A stretch of DNA of 64,000 nucleotides from Aestuariibacter sp. (GCA_017794925.1 CP051238.1:124001-188000), one strand, 5' to 3'; counted from the stretch's first letter, positions 17,115-26,242 are shown. Translations and numbers: made by a program. The notes: generated by a model not told the origin, from the letters alone.

Positions 17115-19124
17115 TTAGTGTTCCGTTTTATGTTTATTCATAAACGCAATCAATGCGTTTGGTGTCATCGGTTTTGCCAAATAAAACCCCTGAAACAGGG
17201 TAAAACCGACTTCTTTACACAAGTCCATTTGCGCTTCTGTCTCAATACCTTCGGCCAGCAAGTTTAGCTCTAACGCCTTCCCCATACCGACCATGGCGGA
17301 GACCATCTTTGAATATTTGTCGGAGCCAATTAAATTATCAATAAAATATCTGTCGACTTTCAGCTCGTGAAACTGATATTCCAATAACCGTTTAAGCGAA
17401 CTATAACCCGTTCCAAAATCATCCATTGATATGGAAAACCCCATTTCCAGCAAATGATTGAGGTTTTTTGCCACTTGTACGCTGTCAGATTCTAACAAAA
17501 GCTCTGTAATTTCAATACTGACATCGGAAAAAGGTATCCGGCACTCCAAACACTTTTCCGACAGCCATGAAGCGAAGTTGGGTTGCTCTAACTGACTAAT
17601 ATCGATGTTTATATTTAACTTTATTGTATCCAGTTGATGTCTGATTTTACCGAACGCTTCAAGCGTCTTTAATGTTGTCATTGAAAATAGCGGCAGTTCC
17701 TCACCACATTCATTGGCAGAATCAATCACATCACCAATATGCGTATGTAATGTTAGATCCCTGGTTAATCGTGCTAGCGCCTCAATGGACGTCACGTGAC
17801 CCTCTGTATCAAATATAGGCTGAAACGCAATACACAAACATTCCTCATCCAGTATTCTCTGGAACTCTATCTGTTTTTGCTTTTGTATAAAGAGAGCGTT
17901 TTTCATTGAAGGATCGTAGACTTTGAATGCCTTTTGCGAAGACCTGTTTTTTTTCACCAGATACATGCATTGATCTGCCGCATCCAAGGCCCGCTCTATT
18001 CTTGCATCGGTGTTCTGATTACGGAATTCTGATAATGCAGGCATCCAGCAAATACCAATACTGCATCGAATATCCAGTTTCTGCCCTAGAATATAGGTAC
18101 TGGCGTTTACCACACTAACCAGCTTTCTGGCCAGGTTGTACACCGTAGTAAGGTCTTTTTGATCGGGAAAACACAGCACAAACTCATCACCACCAAAGCG
18201 CGAGATTACTTCGCGTCCCTGCATCATCGACGACAACCTGCGCGCTACAGTAGCAAGCACTTTGTCTCCAAACTTGTGACCAAATGTATCGTTAATCCCC
18301 TTAAATTCATTCACATCTATAAATATGAACGCGGCATTCTCGAACTCCAGCCTGGTCAGGCCTTTTACTTTTTTCAAAAAGGCAGACCGATTTAGTAACC
18401 CCGTCAGGTTATCCTGCTCAATGGCTCGGGCTAAATCAGCCTTCATTAAGCCTGTTTCCGACAAGTCATAGATCAGCAAATACAGCGAAAACTGGCCCGG
18501 CCCGGAGTGTGGACATAAATGAACCTGCAGGGTCACAGGCGTCACTCTGCCTAACGGTGATGTTAGTTTAAGCGACATAGACAATGGCACGCCATGCGTT
18601 GCGACATCGTCAAGATACGATTTCAACGAAGGTATAACGGAATCACCAAACTGTTCCAGCCAGCCACGATGTAATACGTCACTGTCCTGAGTGCCTAAAA
18701 TGCGATGTGCCGTTTCATTGCAGAATGTTGCGTTTAAATTTTTATCTACATGAATAAACCCAAAAGGCATAAACCTTGATACTTCAGAAATGAGGCTGTC
18801 TGATGCTATAAACAACGCGGCCCAACCTCCCCCTGAGTCAGTCCGACAATTGGGTAACACATCAACCCAACCAATTAATGCCGTATGCACAAAGAGGTTT
18901 TTAACTGTAATAACGTTGATATCGGTCTTAAGACAAAAGGCGAGCTGTTCAGCAATGGATTCCGGGTACAGCGAGGATACGACGCTTCGTTCTTTCAAAC
19001 CTGAAAGGATGGCACCACTGCTGTCGTAATACACTATTTCTGAGTTTGCATCTGTCAGCAGTTTACTGACAGAAAGCGGGTTATCATCCATGGTCACCAA
19101 CGCTTTAGTTTGTATATTGGTCAT
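17115..19124 (-). CDS. PAS-GGDEF-EAL protein (bifunctional c-di-GMP synthase/phosphodiesterase)
   Basis: 669 residues, no membrane segment. An N-terminal sensor region includes a PAS-like part (FIHVDKNLNATFCNETAHRI). The GGDEF domain begins at DNLTGLLNRSAFL and has the active signature RFGGDEF near residue 310. The EAL domain shows SIEALARL (about 445), NINIDISQL, SIEITELLLE, DDFGTGYSSLKRL, LKVDRYFI, LLAEGIETE and QGFYLAKPM. The metal-binding and catalytic residues of both domains are therefore present. It is the first gene of the operon with the CheB-CheR fusion and the PAS protein, pointing to a link between methylation-type signalling and c-di-GMP. An alternative start 11 codons downstream cannot be excluded. 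Confidence 0.93.
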   Translation of the reverse strand: MTNIQTKALVTMDDNPLSVSKLLTDANSEIVYYDSSGAILSGLKERSVVSSLYPESIAEQLAFCLKTDINVITVKNLFVHTALIGWVDVLPNCRTDSGGGWAALFIASDSLISEVSRFMPFGFIHVDKNLNATFCNETAHRILGTQDSDVLHRGWLEQFGDSVIPSLKSYLDDVATHGVPLSMSLKLTSPLGRVTPVTLQVHLCPHSGPGQFSLYLLIYDLSETGLMKADLARAIEQDNLTGLLNRSAFLKKVKGLTRLEFENAAFIFIDVNEFKGINDTFGHKFGDKVLATVARRLSSMMQGREVISRFGGDEFVLCFPDQKDLTTVYNLARKLVSVVNASTYILGQKLDIRCSIGICWMPALSEFRNQNTDARIERALDAADQCMYLVKKNRSSQKAFKVYDPSMKNALFIQKQKQIEFQRILDEECLCIAFQPIFDTEGHVTSIEALARLTRDLTLHTHIGDVIDSANECGEELPLFSMTTLKTLEAFGKIRHQLDTIKLNINIDISQLEQPNFASWLSEKCLECRIPFSDVSIEITELLLESDSVQVAKNLNHLLEMGFSISMDDFGTGYSSLKRLLEYQFHELKVDRYFIDNLIGSDKYSKMVSAMVGMGKALELNLLAEGIETEAQMDLCKEVGFTLFQGFYLAKPMTPNALIAFMNKHKTEH

Positions 19125-19553
19125 TGTATCAGTACACGCTTGCTGTCATAAATAGGTTACTAACACCACACCCTGCATTTATTTTTATAAATTAATTCAT
19201 AGGCATAATTATTTTATTTTCTATCTAAGATAATAATAGACGAAATTTCGAAGTCTGAAGGGCGATTTATTAAAAGAAGTCTGAATGGCGATTTATTAAA
19301 ATTCGTGGTGCTACGCAAATTATTCTTCCCGGGCTTGTTTACGTATATTTTAATCAACCTGCTTTAATGATAACCTGAACAAATGGTCAGCTTTTATAGC
19401 TCGACAGAAAGTGGTGAATCAGCGATATTAGAGGTAAACTAGCCTCTCGAATTAAATAAAATCAAAACTGGCCGGTCGGGCATCCCACTTCCTTTTGGAC
19501 AGTTGCCGAAAAACCAGCGTGTTTTCAATTACTCATAAACGACAGTAAAAACG
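19125..19553. other. 429-base intergenic region with tandem duplication
   Basis: Gene-free stretch between the divergent GGDEF-EAL gene and udk. It contains a 26-base tandem duplication (19250-19301, annotated separately), a very AT-rich block at 19180-19240, and a copy of CCTGAACAAATGGTCA at 19374-19389. Promoters of both genes must lie here. No RNA gene was recognised. Confidence 0.6.
19250..19301. repeat. 26-base tandem direct repeat, two copies
   Basis: Units 19250-19275 and 19276-19301 abut and differ at one position (G or T at unit base 11). Each begins GAAGTCTGAA and ends GGCGATTTATTAAAA. It may be a recent slippage duplication or a doubled regulator site. Confidence 0.9.
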
Positions 19554-20177
19554 ATGCAACAACCTTTAATTATTGCTATTTCTGGTGCTTCCGGCTCTGG
19601 AAAGTCACTTTTCACAGAAAATCTTATTAACGCATTTTCGGAACAAGGCCGCCCGGTGCAAATTTTGCGCGAAGATCATTACTATCGCGCTCAGGATCAC
19701 CTGGCCATGGAAGACAGGGAAAAGAACAATTACGATCACCCCAATGCCTTCGAACACGAGTTGTTAAAAGCCCACCTGCGAGCGCTGCGCAACGGCGAAC
19801 CCATTGATTACCCACATTACTGTTTTAAAACGCATACACGCTTACCACAGACAGAACGCCTGCAACCTGCCCCGGTAATTATTCTGGAAGGGATTATGTT
19901 GTTGGCGCGAGCGGAGTTATTGCCACTTTACGATGTAAAAATCTTCATCGATACACCGCTGGATATTTGTCTGATGCGTCGCATGATGCGCGATATTAAA
20001 GAGCGTGGAAGAAGCATTGAGTCGGTTGCCAAACAGTATGAAGCAACGGTTAAACCCATGTACCATCAGTTTATCGAGCCCAGTCGCTTTACGGCTGACG
20101 TCGTGGTTACTCAGGGCGGCAAAAACCAAATCGCACTGGATGTGATCAAATCACACATCCAACAAGCACTTCTGTAA
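19554..20177 (+). CDS. udk: uridine kinase
   Basis: Phosphorylates uridine and cytidine to the monophosphates in pyrimidine salvage. The P-loop GASGSGKS is at residues 11-18. The substrate loop includes [20 protein letters not shown] and [11 protein letters not shown]. The lid has [18 protein letters not shown], and [18 protein letters not shown] is typical of the C-terminal part. The 207 residues match the family length (213 in E. coli). It is followed after 10 bases by a nucleoside transporter gene, so uptake and phosphorylation of nucleosides are probably co-expressed. Confidence 0.93.
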   Translation: MQQPLIIAISGASGSGKSLFTENLINAFSEQGRPVQILREDHYYRAQDHLAMEDREKNNYDHPNAFEHELLKAHLRALRNGEPIDYPHYCFKTHTRLPQTERLQPAPVIILEGIMLLARAELLPLYDVKIFIDTPLDICLMRRMMRDIKERGRSIESVAKQYEATVKPMYHQFIEPSRFTADVVVTQGGKNQIALDVIKSHIQQALL

Positions 20178-20187
20178 GGGAATACAC

Positions 20188-21396
20188 ATGATCAGTTTAT
20201 TGGGCGTCGCCCTGTTGTTAGCCATTGCTTTTGCGTTCTCCAGCAACCGCCGCTCAATAAATTGGCGAACTGTGGGGGGGGCATTTGCCATCCAGGCCAT
20301 TATTGGCGCATTTATTCTGTATTTTGAACCCGGTATTCAGCTACTTCTGAAAACCACTGTGTTTGTTCAGAACATTATTGATTACAGTCAGGACGGCATT
20401 AACTTTGTATTTGGCCCGATTGGCGACAAATCACTGGGCTTCATTTTTGCGTTTAACGTGTTGCCCGTCATTATCTTCTTTTCTTCGTTAATTGCTGTGC
20501 TCTATCACCTGAAAATCATGAGCTGGATTATCCGAATCATTGGCGGTGCGCTTCAAAAAGCCCTGAATACCAGCCGCCCGGAGTCTATGTCTGCAGCGGC
20601 CAATATCTTTGTGGGCCAAACCGAGGCGCCTCTGGTGGTTCGTCCATTCATCCCAACCATGACCCGTTCAGAACTGTTTGCCATTATGGTAGGTGGCTTA
20701 GCCTCGATTGCCGGTTCAGTGATGGCGGGCTATGCGGGCATGGGTGTTGAACTGAAATACCTGTTGGCAGCAAGTTTTATGGCAGCCCCTGGCGGGTTGT
20801 TGATGGCAAAAATTATGCAACCCGAAACCGAAACGCCTAACAACGAGTTAACTGAGTCGCAGGAACAGGAAAACCATTACGCCAATGTATTCGATGCGGC
20901 GGCGAGTGGCGCTGCATCAGGTTTACAACTGGCGCTGAACGTAGGCGCTATGTTACTGGCCTTTGTAGCATTAATTGCCATGCTAAACGGAGTAATCGGT
21001 TGGGCGGGAGAGTTATTCGGTATCGAATCCCTCACCATTCAACAAATTCTTGGCTTTATCCTGCAACCACTCGCCTGGGCACTGGGCGTACCTTGGGCAG
21101 AAGCACAGCAAGCAGGTAGCTTTATTGGTCAAAAACTGGTCGTAAACGAATTTATCGCATACCTGGACTTTATTGATGCCAAAGAAGCAATGTCGCCCCT
21201 TAGTCAGGCCATCATTACGTTTGCGCTGTGTGGATTTGCAAATCTATCCTCTATTGCCATCCTGATGGGCGGCATCGGTGCGATGGCCCCAACCCGACGA
21301 AAAGAAATTGCGCAACTCGGCCTGAAAGCTGTTTTAGCTGCCACTCTATCCAATCTGATGAGTGCAGCATTGGCTGGTTTTTACCTGTCGTTGTAA
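20188..21396 (+). CDS. concentrative nucleoside transporter (CNT/NupC family)
   Basis: Inner-membrane cation-coupled importer of nucleosides, 402 residues, hydrophobic throughout. Family blocks are visible: [40 protein letters not shown] (the QTEAPL nucleoside-binding motif), [29 protein letters not shown] and [20 protein letters not shown]. It is closer in style to the sodium-type Vibrio CNT than to proton-coupled NupC, but this was not tested by alignment. It is in an operon with udk. Confidence 0.93.
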   Translation: MISLLGVALLLAIAFAFSSNRRSINWRTVGGAFAIQAIIGAFILYFEPGIQLLLKTTVFVQNIIDYSQDGINFVFGPIGDKSLGFIFAFNVLPVIIFFSSLIAVLYHLKIMSWIIRIIGGALQKALNTSRPESMSAAANIFVGQTEAPLVVRPFIPTMTRSELFAIMVGGLASIAGSVMAGYAGMGVELKYLLAASFMAAPGGLLMAKIMQPETETPNNELTESQEQENHYANVFDAAASGAASGLQLALNVGAMLLAFVALIAMLNGVIGWAGELFGIESLTIQQILGFILQPLAWALGVPWAEAQQAGSFIGQKLVVNEFIAYLDFIDAKEAMSPLSQAIITFALCGFANLSSIAILMGGIGAMAPTRRKEIAQLGLKAVLAATLSNLMSAALAGFYLSL

Positions 21397-21409
21397 AAAC
21401 CCGGAAGGC

Positions 21410-21423
21410 TTGATTTGCATCAA
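21410..21423. promoter_or_regulatory. perfect FNR-type palindrome
   Basis: TTGATTTGCATCAA matches the FNR consensus TTGAT-N4-ATCAA exactly. It lies about 70 bases upstream of the 2OG oxygenase start, with a consensus -10 (TATAAT, 21456-21461) between them. Confidence 0.6.
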
Positions 21424-21433
21424 CAGGAGGGCA

Positions 21434-21461
21434 TTGCCGCTCTCCCCGGCCGATTTATAAT
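21434..21461 (+). promoter_or_regulatory. candidate sigma-70 promoter for the 2OG oxygenase gene
   Basis: A perfect TATAAT at 21456-21461 is preceded, 16 bases upstream, by TTGCCG (four of six matches to TTGACA). The FNR-type palindrome would be centred about 50 bases before the predicted transcription start. Confidence 0.5.
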
Positions 21462-21494
21462 TCGGCTGTAAAAAAATAACGATAGGAAGACAGA

Positions 21495-22334
21495 ATGAAT
21501 TTAGTCGCCGTTGATTACCAGGCGGATAACGCTGCGGAGTTATTTGCCAAGTCGCTGCACGAGACCGGATTTGGTGTACTTAAGAACCACCCCATCGAGC
21601 AGCATGTTGTAACCGATATTTACAAAACCTGGCAGACCTTTTTCGACAGTGAAGCCAAGTTTGACTATGAGTACAATAAAGGTACCCAGGACGGTTATTT
21701 CCCGCAATCCGTATCGGAAGTTGCCAAGGGCTTTACCAAGAAAGACATCAAAGAGTACTTCCACTATTACCCGTGGGGTATCTGCCCGCCGGATTTAAAA
21801 GCACAGCTCGCGGACTATTACGAAAAAGCCACCAGCCTTGCATCTGAGCTACTCAGCTGGGTTGAGGCAAACGCGCCTGACGACGTGAAAGCGAACTTCA
21901 GCCAGCCGCTACCGAACATGATTAAAGACAGTGGACAGACACTGTTACGCGTATTGCACTATCCGCCGCTGAAGGGCGAAGAAGAGCCGGACGCAATTCG
22001 TGCAGCCGCGCACGGCGATATTAACCTGCTTACCGTTTTACCTGCAGCAAACGAACCCGGCTTGCAGGTTCAGCGCAAAGACGGTTCGTGGATGGACGTA
22101 CCTTGTGATTTCGGTACGCTGATCGTGAACATTGGTGATATGTTGCAGGAAGCCAGTGGTGGTTACTACCCGTCAACTATCCACCGTGTTATCAACCCGG
22201 AAGGGGCAGATATGACGCGTTCACGGATCTCACTGCCCCTGTTTTTGCACCCTCGTCCTGACGTGGTGTTATCTGAGCGTTATACTGCAGACTCTTACCT
22301 CAAAGAACGTCTGCGTGAACTAGGCGTTGTATAA
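21495..22334 (+). CDS. 2-oxoglutarate/Fe(II)-dependent oxygenase, isopenicillin-N-synthase-like
   Basis: Non-haem iron oxygenase of 279 residues. The N-terminal DIOX_N-like part (VAVDYQADNAAELFAKSL, GFGVLKNHPI) precedes the jelly-roll core. The iron facial triad is His173 and Asp175 in AAHGDINLLTVL plus His230 in STIHRVINP. The 2-oxoglutarate-binding Arg lies in TRSRISLPLFLHP. The substrate is unknown; relatives range from biosynthetic enzymes to general metabolism. A good AGGAAGA ribosome binding site precedes the ATG. The 3' end overlaps the convergent M28 peptidase gene by 40 bases. Confidence 0.87.
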   Translation: MNLVAVDYQADNAAELFAKSLHETGFGVLKNHPIEQHVVTDIYKTWQTFFDSEAKFDYEYNKGTQDGYFPQSVSEVAKGFTKKDIKEYFHYYPWGICPPDLKAQLADYYEKATSLASELLSWVEANAPDDVKANFSQPLPNMIKDSGQTLLRVLHYPPLKGEEEPDAIRAAAHGDINLLTVLPAANEPGLQVQRKDGSWMDVPCDFGTLIVNIGDMLQEASGGYYPSTIHRVINPEGADMTRSRISLPLFLHPRPDVVLSERYTADSYLKERLRELGVV

Positions 22335-23296
22335 TCGTCTGAAACACTCGCAGGCTGATCGCTGATATTGGCCTGCAAGTTTGCCCCGCATAATGCGTCA
22401 AGCCCTTTTGCATACTGCCATGACGCTTCTACCATCTGCGTATAAAATCCAACGTTTATTCGCGACGCTGTATCTCTCGGTGTATGGTAATAATTGTGCC
22501 TGCCAACCCCTAGAAACAAAAATGGGATCCCCTCTTCAGCAAATACGGCGTGGTCGCTTACTTTAGTCCGGTCTTTACCACCGGGATAACGCCCTACGCG
22601 CTGCTTTTCATCAGTATTGGTCATGCGAACACCAGTTGCAGACTCAATATTTTGCGCGAGGACGCCAAATTGCGTATGACTATTAACGCCACTTACCAGT
22701 AACTCATGTCGCCCGCCCGGCTGCGACAGCATGTCTAAATTTAAATTCCCGAATATACTCTCGACGCCAATGTAGTGACCACTTACAAACGCTTTAGCAC
22801 CCAATAAACCATGCTCTTCAGCATCAGATGCCAGGAATGCCCAGTTACACTGCATGTCCTGTTGCGTTGTTCTGGCGGCGATCTCTAACATCGCAGCCAC
22901 ACCACTGGCGTTATCGTCTGCGCCATTAAAAATGCGCCGCCCCTTACGCCCCAAATGATCATAATGCGCAGTCAATACAATAAAAGGCGCCTCCCGCCCT
23001 GCATTTACCCCCACCACATTCACCCCACTGACCGGCTTGTCGCGTCGATTGTTCAGCGTAAAAGGCTGAGTATAAGAGGGTAATGCTGCCAATGGAGCAA
23101 TATCCAGTTCTCTGAATCGTTCAATAATAAAGTGTCGGCTTCGTTTTGCCCCTTCCGAGCCTGTCTGGCGCCCTTCCAGTTCATCTGAGGCCAGATAGAT
23201 CACATCCTGCATCCAGCGCGGATTTTCTTCCGCATAAATAGCCGTACTGCTGAGTATAAATAACGTCCCTATTAGAACTACCAGACGTGTTGTCAT
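22295..23296 (-). CDS. secreted M28 family metallopeptidase
   Basis: Zinc aminopeptidase-like exopeptidase of 333 residues with an N-terminal signal peptide ending near AIYAEE. The zinc-binding set is visible in order: TAHYDHLG, NGADDNASGVAAMLEIA, SDAEEHGLLGAKAF, GNLNLDMLSQPGG and NYYHTPRDT. The C-terminal tail is low complexity and basic (SSRRRSLR) and lies in the overlap with the convergent oxygenase gene. The start overlaps the stop of the lipoprotein gene upstream by four bases, so the two are translationally coupled. Probably periplasmic or surface peptide turnover. Confidence 0.9.
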   Translation of the reverse strand: MTTRLVVLIGTLFILSSTAIYAEENPRWMQDVIYLASDELEGRQTGSEGAKRSRHFIIERFRELDIAPLAALPSYTQPFTLNNRRDKPVSGVNVVGVNAGREAPFIVLTAHYDHLGRKGRRIFNGADDNASGVAAMLEIAARTTQQDMQCNWAFLASDAEEHGLLGAKAFVSGHYIGVESIFGNLNLDMLSQPGGRHELLVSGVNSHTQFGVLAQNIESATGVRMTNTDEKQRVGRYPGGKDRTKVSDHAVFAEEGIPFLFLGVGRHNYYHTPRDTASRINVGFYTQMVEASWQYAKGLDALCGANLQANISDQPASVSDDYTTPSSRRRSLR

Positions 23297-24468
23297 TCAA
23301 AGTCACCTTGGTTTATGTTTTGTATAGAGGCCACCACAGCCAGCTTGGAGGTATATCGATTGATGTCCTGTTCGTGGCTGGCATTATCAATGGCACGTTC
23401 CAGGTATCCCTTGGCATCGGTAAGGTTGCCTTTACTAAAGGCAGATTTGCCCAGTGCAGAGAGCACCAGATGATTTTTTCTGTCTAATCGGTAAGCTCGG
23501 CGGTAATGCGAGTGGGCAATCGCATAAAAGCCATTGTCGTAAGCCTCGTCGCCCAAAATTAAATGATAGTAAGGATTGCCCTCGCGCTGCGCTTTGACTT
23601 CAGATTCAAGTACCGCAGCTTTGAGGTCTCTGTTGGTATGCCGGTAAAGCACTGCCAGGTTCTCTTTGGCGGTAAGATCGGTGTCATCCAACGCGATGGC
23701 ACGCAAGTAAGCCTGTTCAGCCGAAGTATAGTGATTGGTAAAGCGGTATAGCACTCCGAGGTTTACCCAGCCTTCCCGCAGTGTGGGATCTAATTCCAGC
23801 CCTTTAGCCATGTAGGCAAAGGCGTAATCAAACTGCCCGGTGATTAGTCCAATAGCAGCTTTGTTGTTGTAAAACATACCCAGTACACTGGTTAGCGACA
23901 CCTCAGTAGCAGGAAACTGCTGAGACTCGATACGCTGGTCGAAGTCAACAACACGGCTGGCGATGACTTTGCCCTTGTAAGTTTGTGACAAGGTTAAATT
24001 AATATGCCCGTTTAATACGCTATACCCTTCTTTTCGCGACCAGTATTCGGGGATGTCCACCGTGTTCAATGTTGCTTCGAAACCAGCACGTGTTGCGAGC
24101 GCGTAGGTCATCAGTGTTAAAGACAAGCAATTGGCTTCGCGAAGTCGAAAGGTTGTCGCCACAGAGTAATTAGCGTCGCTGTGATAGCTCAATCCCTGCT
24201 GTTGATGGTGAAAAACCGCATCAATAAATGTATCCAGCATGCGGGGATCATCAGGTCGTTCAAGCAATGATAAATCAACAATGAAACGCTCTGCTGCTTC
24301 GGATAACGCCAGAATTTGCGTTGGTGATTCCACCTTTATATGCTTTGCGCCGGGAAAAGACTGCCAATAAACAGGGTGTGGCGCAGAAGCCTGCGATTTC
24401 GACGTTGACTTGCATCCTTGCAAACTCGCACCGATTACAAGGATAACTAACAAAATGAACCCTTTCAT
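23293..24468 (-). CDS. lipoprotein with transglutaminase-like domain and TPR repeats
   Basis: 391-residue lipoprotein: signal peptide ending in LQGC (Cys19). Residues about 60-200 resemble a bacterial transglutaminase-like fold, with a candidate Cys (REANCLSLTLMTYALATRAG), a His in NGHINLTL and an Asp in VVDFDQR. Residues about 210-370 contain tandem TPRs (GWVNLGVLYRFTNHYTSAEQ, AYLRAIALDDTD, NPYYHLILGDEAYDNGFYAI). Such proteins are often scaffolds or peptidases at the cell envelope. Translational coupling with the M28 peptidase suggests a joint role in envelope or peptide processing. The catalytic triad assignment is tentative. Confidence 0.75.
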   Translation of the reverse strand: MKGFILLVILVIGASLQGCKSTSKSQASAPHPVYWQSFPGAKHIKVESPTQILALSEAAERFIVDLSLLERPDDPRMLDTFIDAVFHHQQQGLSYHSDANYSVATTFRLREANCLSLTLMTYALATRAGFEATLNTVDIPEYWSRKEGYSVLNGHINLTLSQTYKGKVIASRVVDFDQRIESQQFPATEVSLTSVLGMFYNNKAAIGLITGQFDYAFAYMAKGLELDPTLREGWVNLGVLYRFTNHYTSAEQAYLRAIALDDTDLTAKENLAVLYRHTNRDLKAAVLESEVKAQREGNPYYHLILGDEAYDNGFYAIAHSHYRRAYRLDRKNHLVLSALGKSAFSKGNLTDAKGYLERAIDNASHEQDINRYTSKLAVVASIQNINQGDFE

Positions 24469-24634
24469 TACGCGTCTCCTGGTGATAACACGTAAGGTTA
24501 TTTTAGCTCAATTTACATATTTTTAACATTATAAGAACAATTTATATCGTTGCTTTTCGATCTGGATATCTTATGCTGATATTGATCACAAAATAATCAA
24601 TCACCTACATTGAGCGGCATAAGGAAAGGACAAC

Positions 24635-25402
24635 ATGAAGCGGGTTGTGTTTAACCAAAAAGGCGGCGTGGGGAAATCCACAATTAGCACTAATCTGGCA
24701 GCTGAAAGTGCACGTCGTGGACTGAAAACCCTGTTGGTTGACCTGGATGCCCAGGGCAATTCCACCCACTATGCAGGCGTTGATATCAACGAGGACACGT
24801 TAACCGTAGCCGATATGTTTAAACAGATTGTGGGCTGGTTCAGTAAACCTCAGCCAGCGACGGCATTTGTGCAACCCACGGCCTTTGAAAACCTCTTTGT
24901 ATTGCCTGCAGATCCGGCACTGGCAACCATTGAGCGAGAGCTTGAGTCTCGTTATAAAATGTTCAAGCTGCGCGAAACCCTCGATGCGCTGAGTAAAGAA
25001 TTCGATCGCATCTATATCGATACACCACCGAACTTCAATTTCTATTCAAAAGCGGCATTAATAGCAGCAGATGCCTTTTTGGTGCCATTTGATTGTGACC
25101 ATTTCTCTGCGCAGGCGATAGAAAGGTTATTAGAGAATGTGATGGAGATTAAGGAAGATCACAATCAGGAGCTGGACTTTGCCGGCGTCATTATCAATCA
25201 GTACAATCCCCAAGCTAAGTTGCCCTCTGCCCTCATCGGTGAACTGGAAGATAAAGGGTTACCTTTGTTTGAAACTCGCCTGAGTAGTTCGGTAAAGGTC
25301 AAGGAGTCTCACTCAGCGCGTATGCCACTTCCTTTCTTCATGCCAAGCCATAAAGTGACGAAACAACTGATGGCTCTGTATGATGAAGTGGAGGGTGAAT
25401 AG
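24635..25402 (+). CDS. solitary ParA-family ATPase
   Basis: MinD/ParA-type ATPase of 255 residues. It has the deviant Walker A KGGVGKST (residues 9-16), the A' motif TLLVDLDAQGNSTHYAG, and the Walker B-like IYIDTPPNFNFYSKAAL. No ParB gene, parS-like site or chemotaxis or flagellar partner adjoins it: upstream is the divergent lipoprotein, downstream a convergent exporter. It has no N-terminal DNA-binding domain as in plasmid ParA type Ia. Such orphans position protein complexes in other bacteria; its cargo here is unknown. The AAGGAAAGG ribosome binding site is strong. Confidence 0.85.
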   Translation: MKRVVFNQKGGVGKSTISTNLAAESARRGLKTLLVDLDAQGNSTHYAGVDINEDTLTVADMFKQIVGWFSKPQPATAFVQPTAFENLFVLPADPALATIERELESRYKMFKLRETLDALSKEFDRIYIDTPPNFNFYSKAALIAADAFLVPFDCDHFSAQAIERLLENVMEIKEDHNQELDFAGVIINQYNPQAKLPSALIGELEDKGLPLFETRLSSSVKVKESHSARMPLPFFMPSHKVTKQLMALYDEVEGE

Positions 25403-25429
25403 ATAATATCAGATTTAACCAGACGGCTA

Positions 25430-26065
25430 TTAGCCCTGCCACAAATCCCAAATCAGTGTCAGGCCCAGGCCAACAAATATAAGCCCCACCAATTGCTCTT
25501 GTCTTACTGCAATGGCCGGGCTTTTCGCCATCCACAGGCCCAGTTGGTGAGATAACTGCACTACCAGTAAATCACAGCACAGGGCTATGGCACTGAACAT
25601 CAGCCCCAATACCAGTAAATCATTTACCAGCACATCGCCTGTGGCCTGGGTAAATTGCGGTAGAAAGGCAATAAAGAACAGTGCGGTTTTGGGGTTACTT
25701 AATTCAACCAACAAACTGCGCTTTACAATTCTACTGGTCGAGGCCTGCACTGGTTTTCTTAAATGCGGTGCCTTGGCATAGCGCAGGGCACTGACGCCTA
25801 AAAAGATTAAGTAGGCCGCCCCCAACACTTTAATAAGCGTAAACAACACAGGCACGTAAAATATCAACGCCGCCAATCCAAACGCCGTGCCGATAGCATA
25901 ACTGGATGACCCCACTGCCATCCCCATTGCAGCAGCAGTTCCTCCCTGCTTTCCTGAACCCAGGGTGCACGCCATGATATACAGGTTTGAGGGCCCGGGT
26001 GACAAACTGATCATCAGAGTCGCCAGGGTAAAAGTCATAATGGTTTCAAACGTTAAGGTGATCAC
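25430..26065 (-). CDS. LysE/RhtB family amino acid exporter
   Basis: Inner-membrane efflux protein of 211 residues with about six hydrophobic segments. The family signature LSPGPSNLYIMACTLGSGKQ lies near the N-terminus, and VKRSLLVELSNPKTALFFIA is the conserved loop typical of RhtB-type exporters. Substrates in the family are amino acids such as homoserine, threonine or lysine; which one here is not known. The start is a GTG with a weak ribosome binding site; an ATG nine codons downstream is an alternative. It converges with the ParA gene. Confidence 0.87.
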   Translation of the reverse strand: MITLTFETIMTFTLATLMISLSPGPSNLYIMACTLGSGKQGGTAAAMGMAVGSSSYAIGTAFGLAALIFYVPVLFTLIKVLGAAYLIFLGVSALRYAKAPHLRKPVQASTSRIVKRSLLVELSNPKTALFFIAFLPQFTQATGDVLVNDLLVLGLMFSAIALCCDLLVVQLSHQLGLWMAKSPAIAVRQEQLVGLIFVGLGLTLIWDLWQG

Positions 26066-26242
26066 TGCTTGGTCTTAGTTAGGGATTAGCGTATTAAGTT
26101 CAAAGGTGAGAGACTTGGCCTTACTCACCGCGAATAGTGTATAGTTTTCATTTGTTTTTGTCTCAAACTAAACAGCATCTGCAATAACATTTGATTAGCG
26201 TGGTTTTCATTGGCTGTTTAGATGTATAAAAAGGACCCTCAC

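Noticed and set aside
20139..20160. TGTGA-N5-TCACA, like a CRP site
   Set aside because: It lies inside the udk coding region and has a five-base spacer in place of six.
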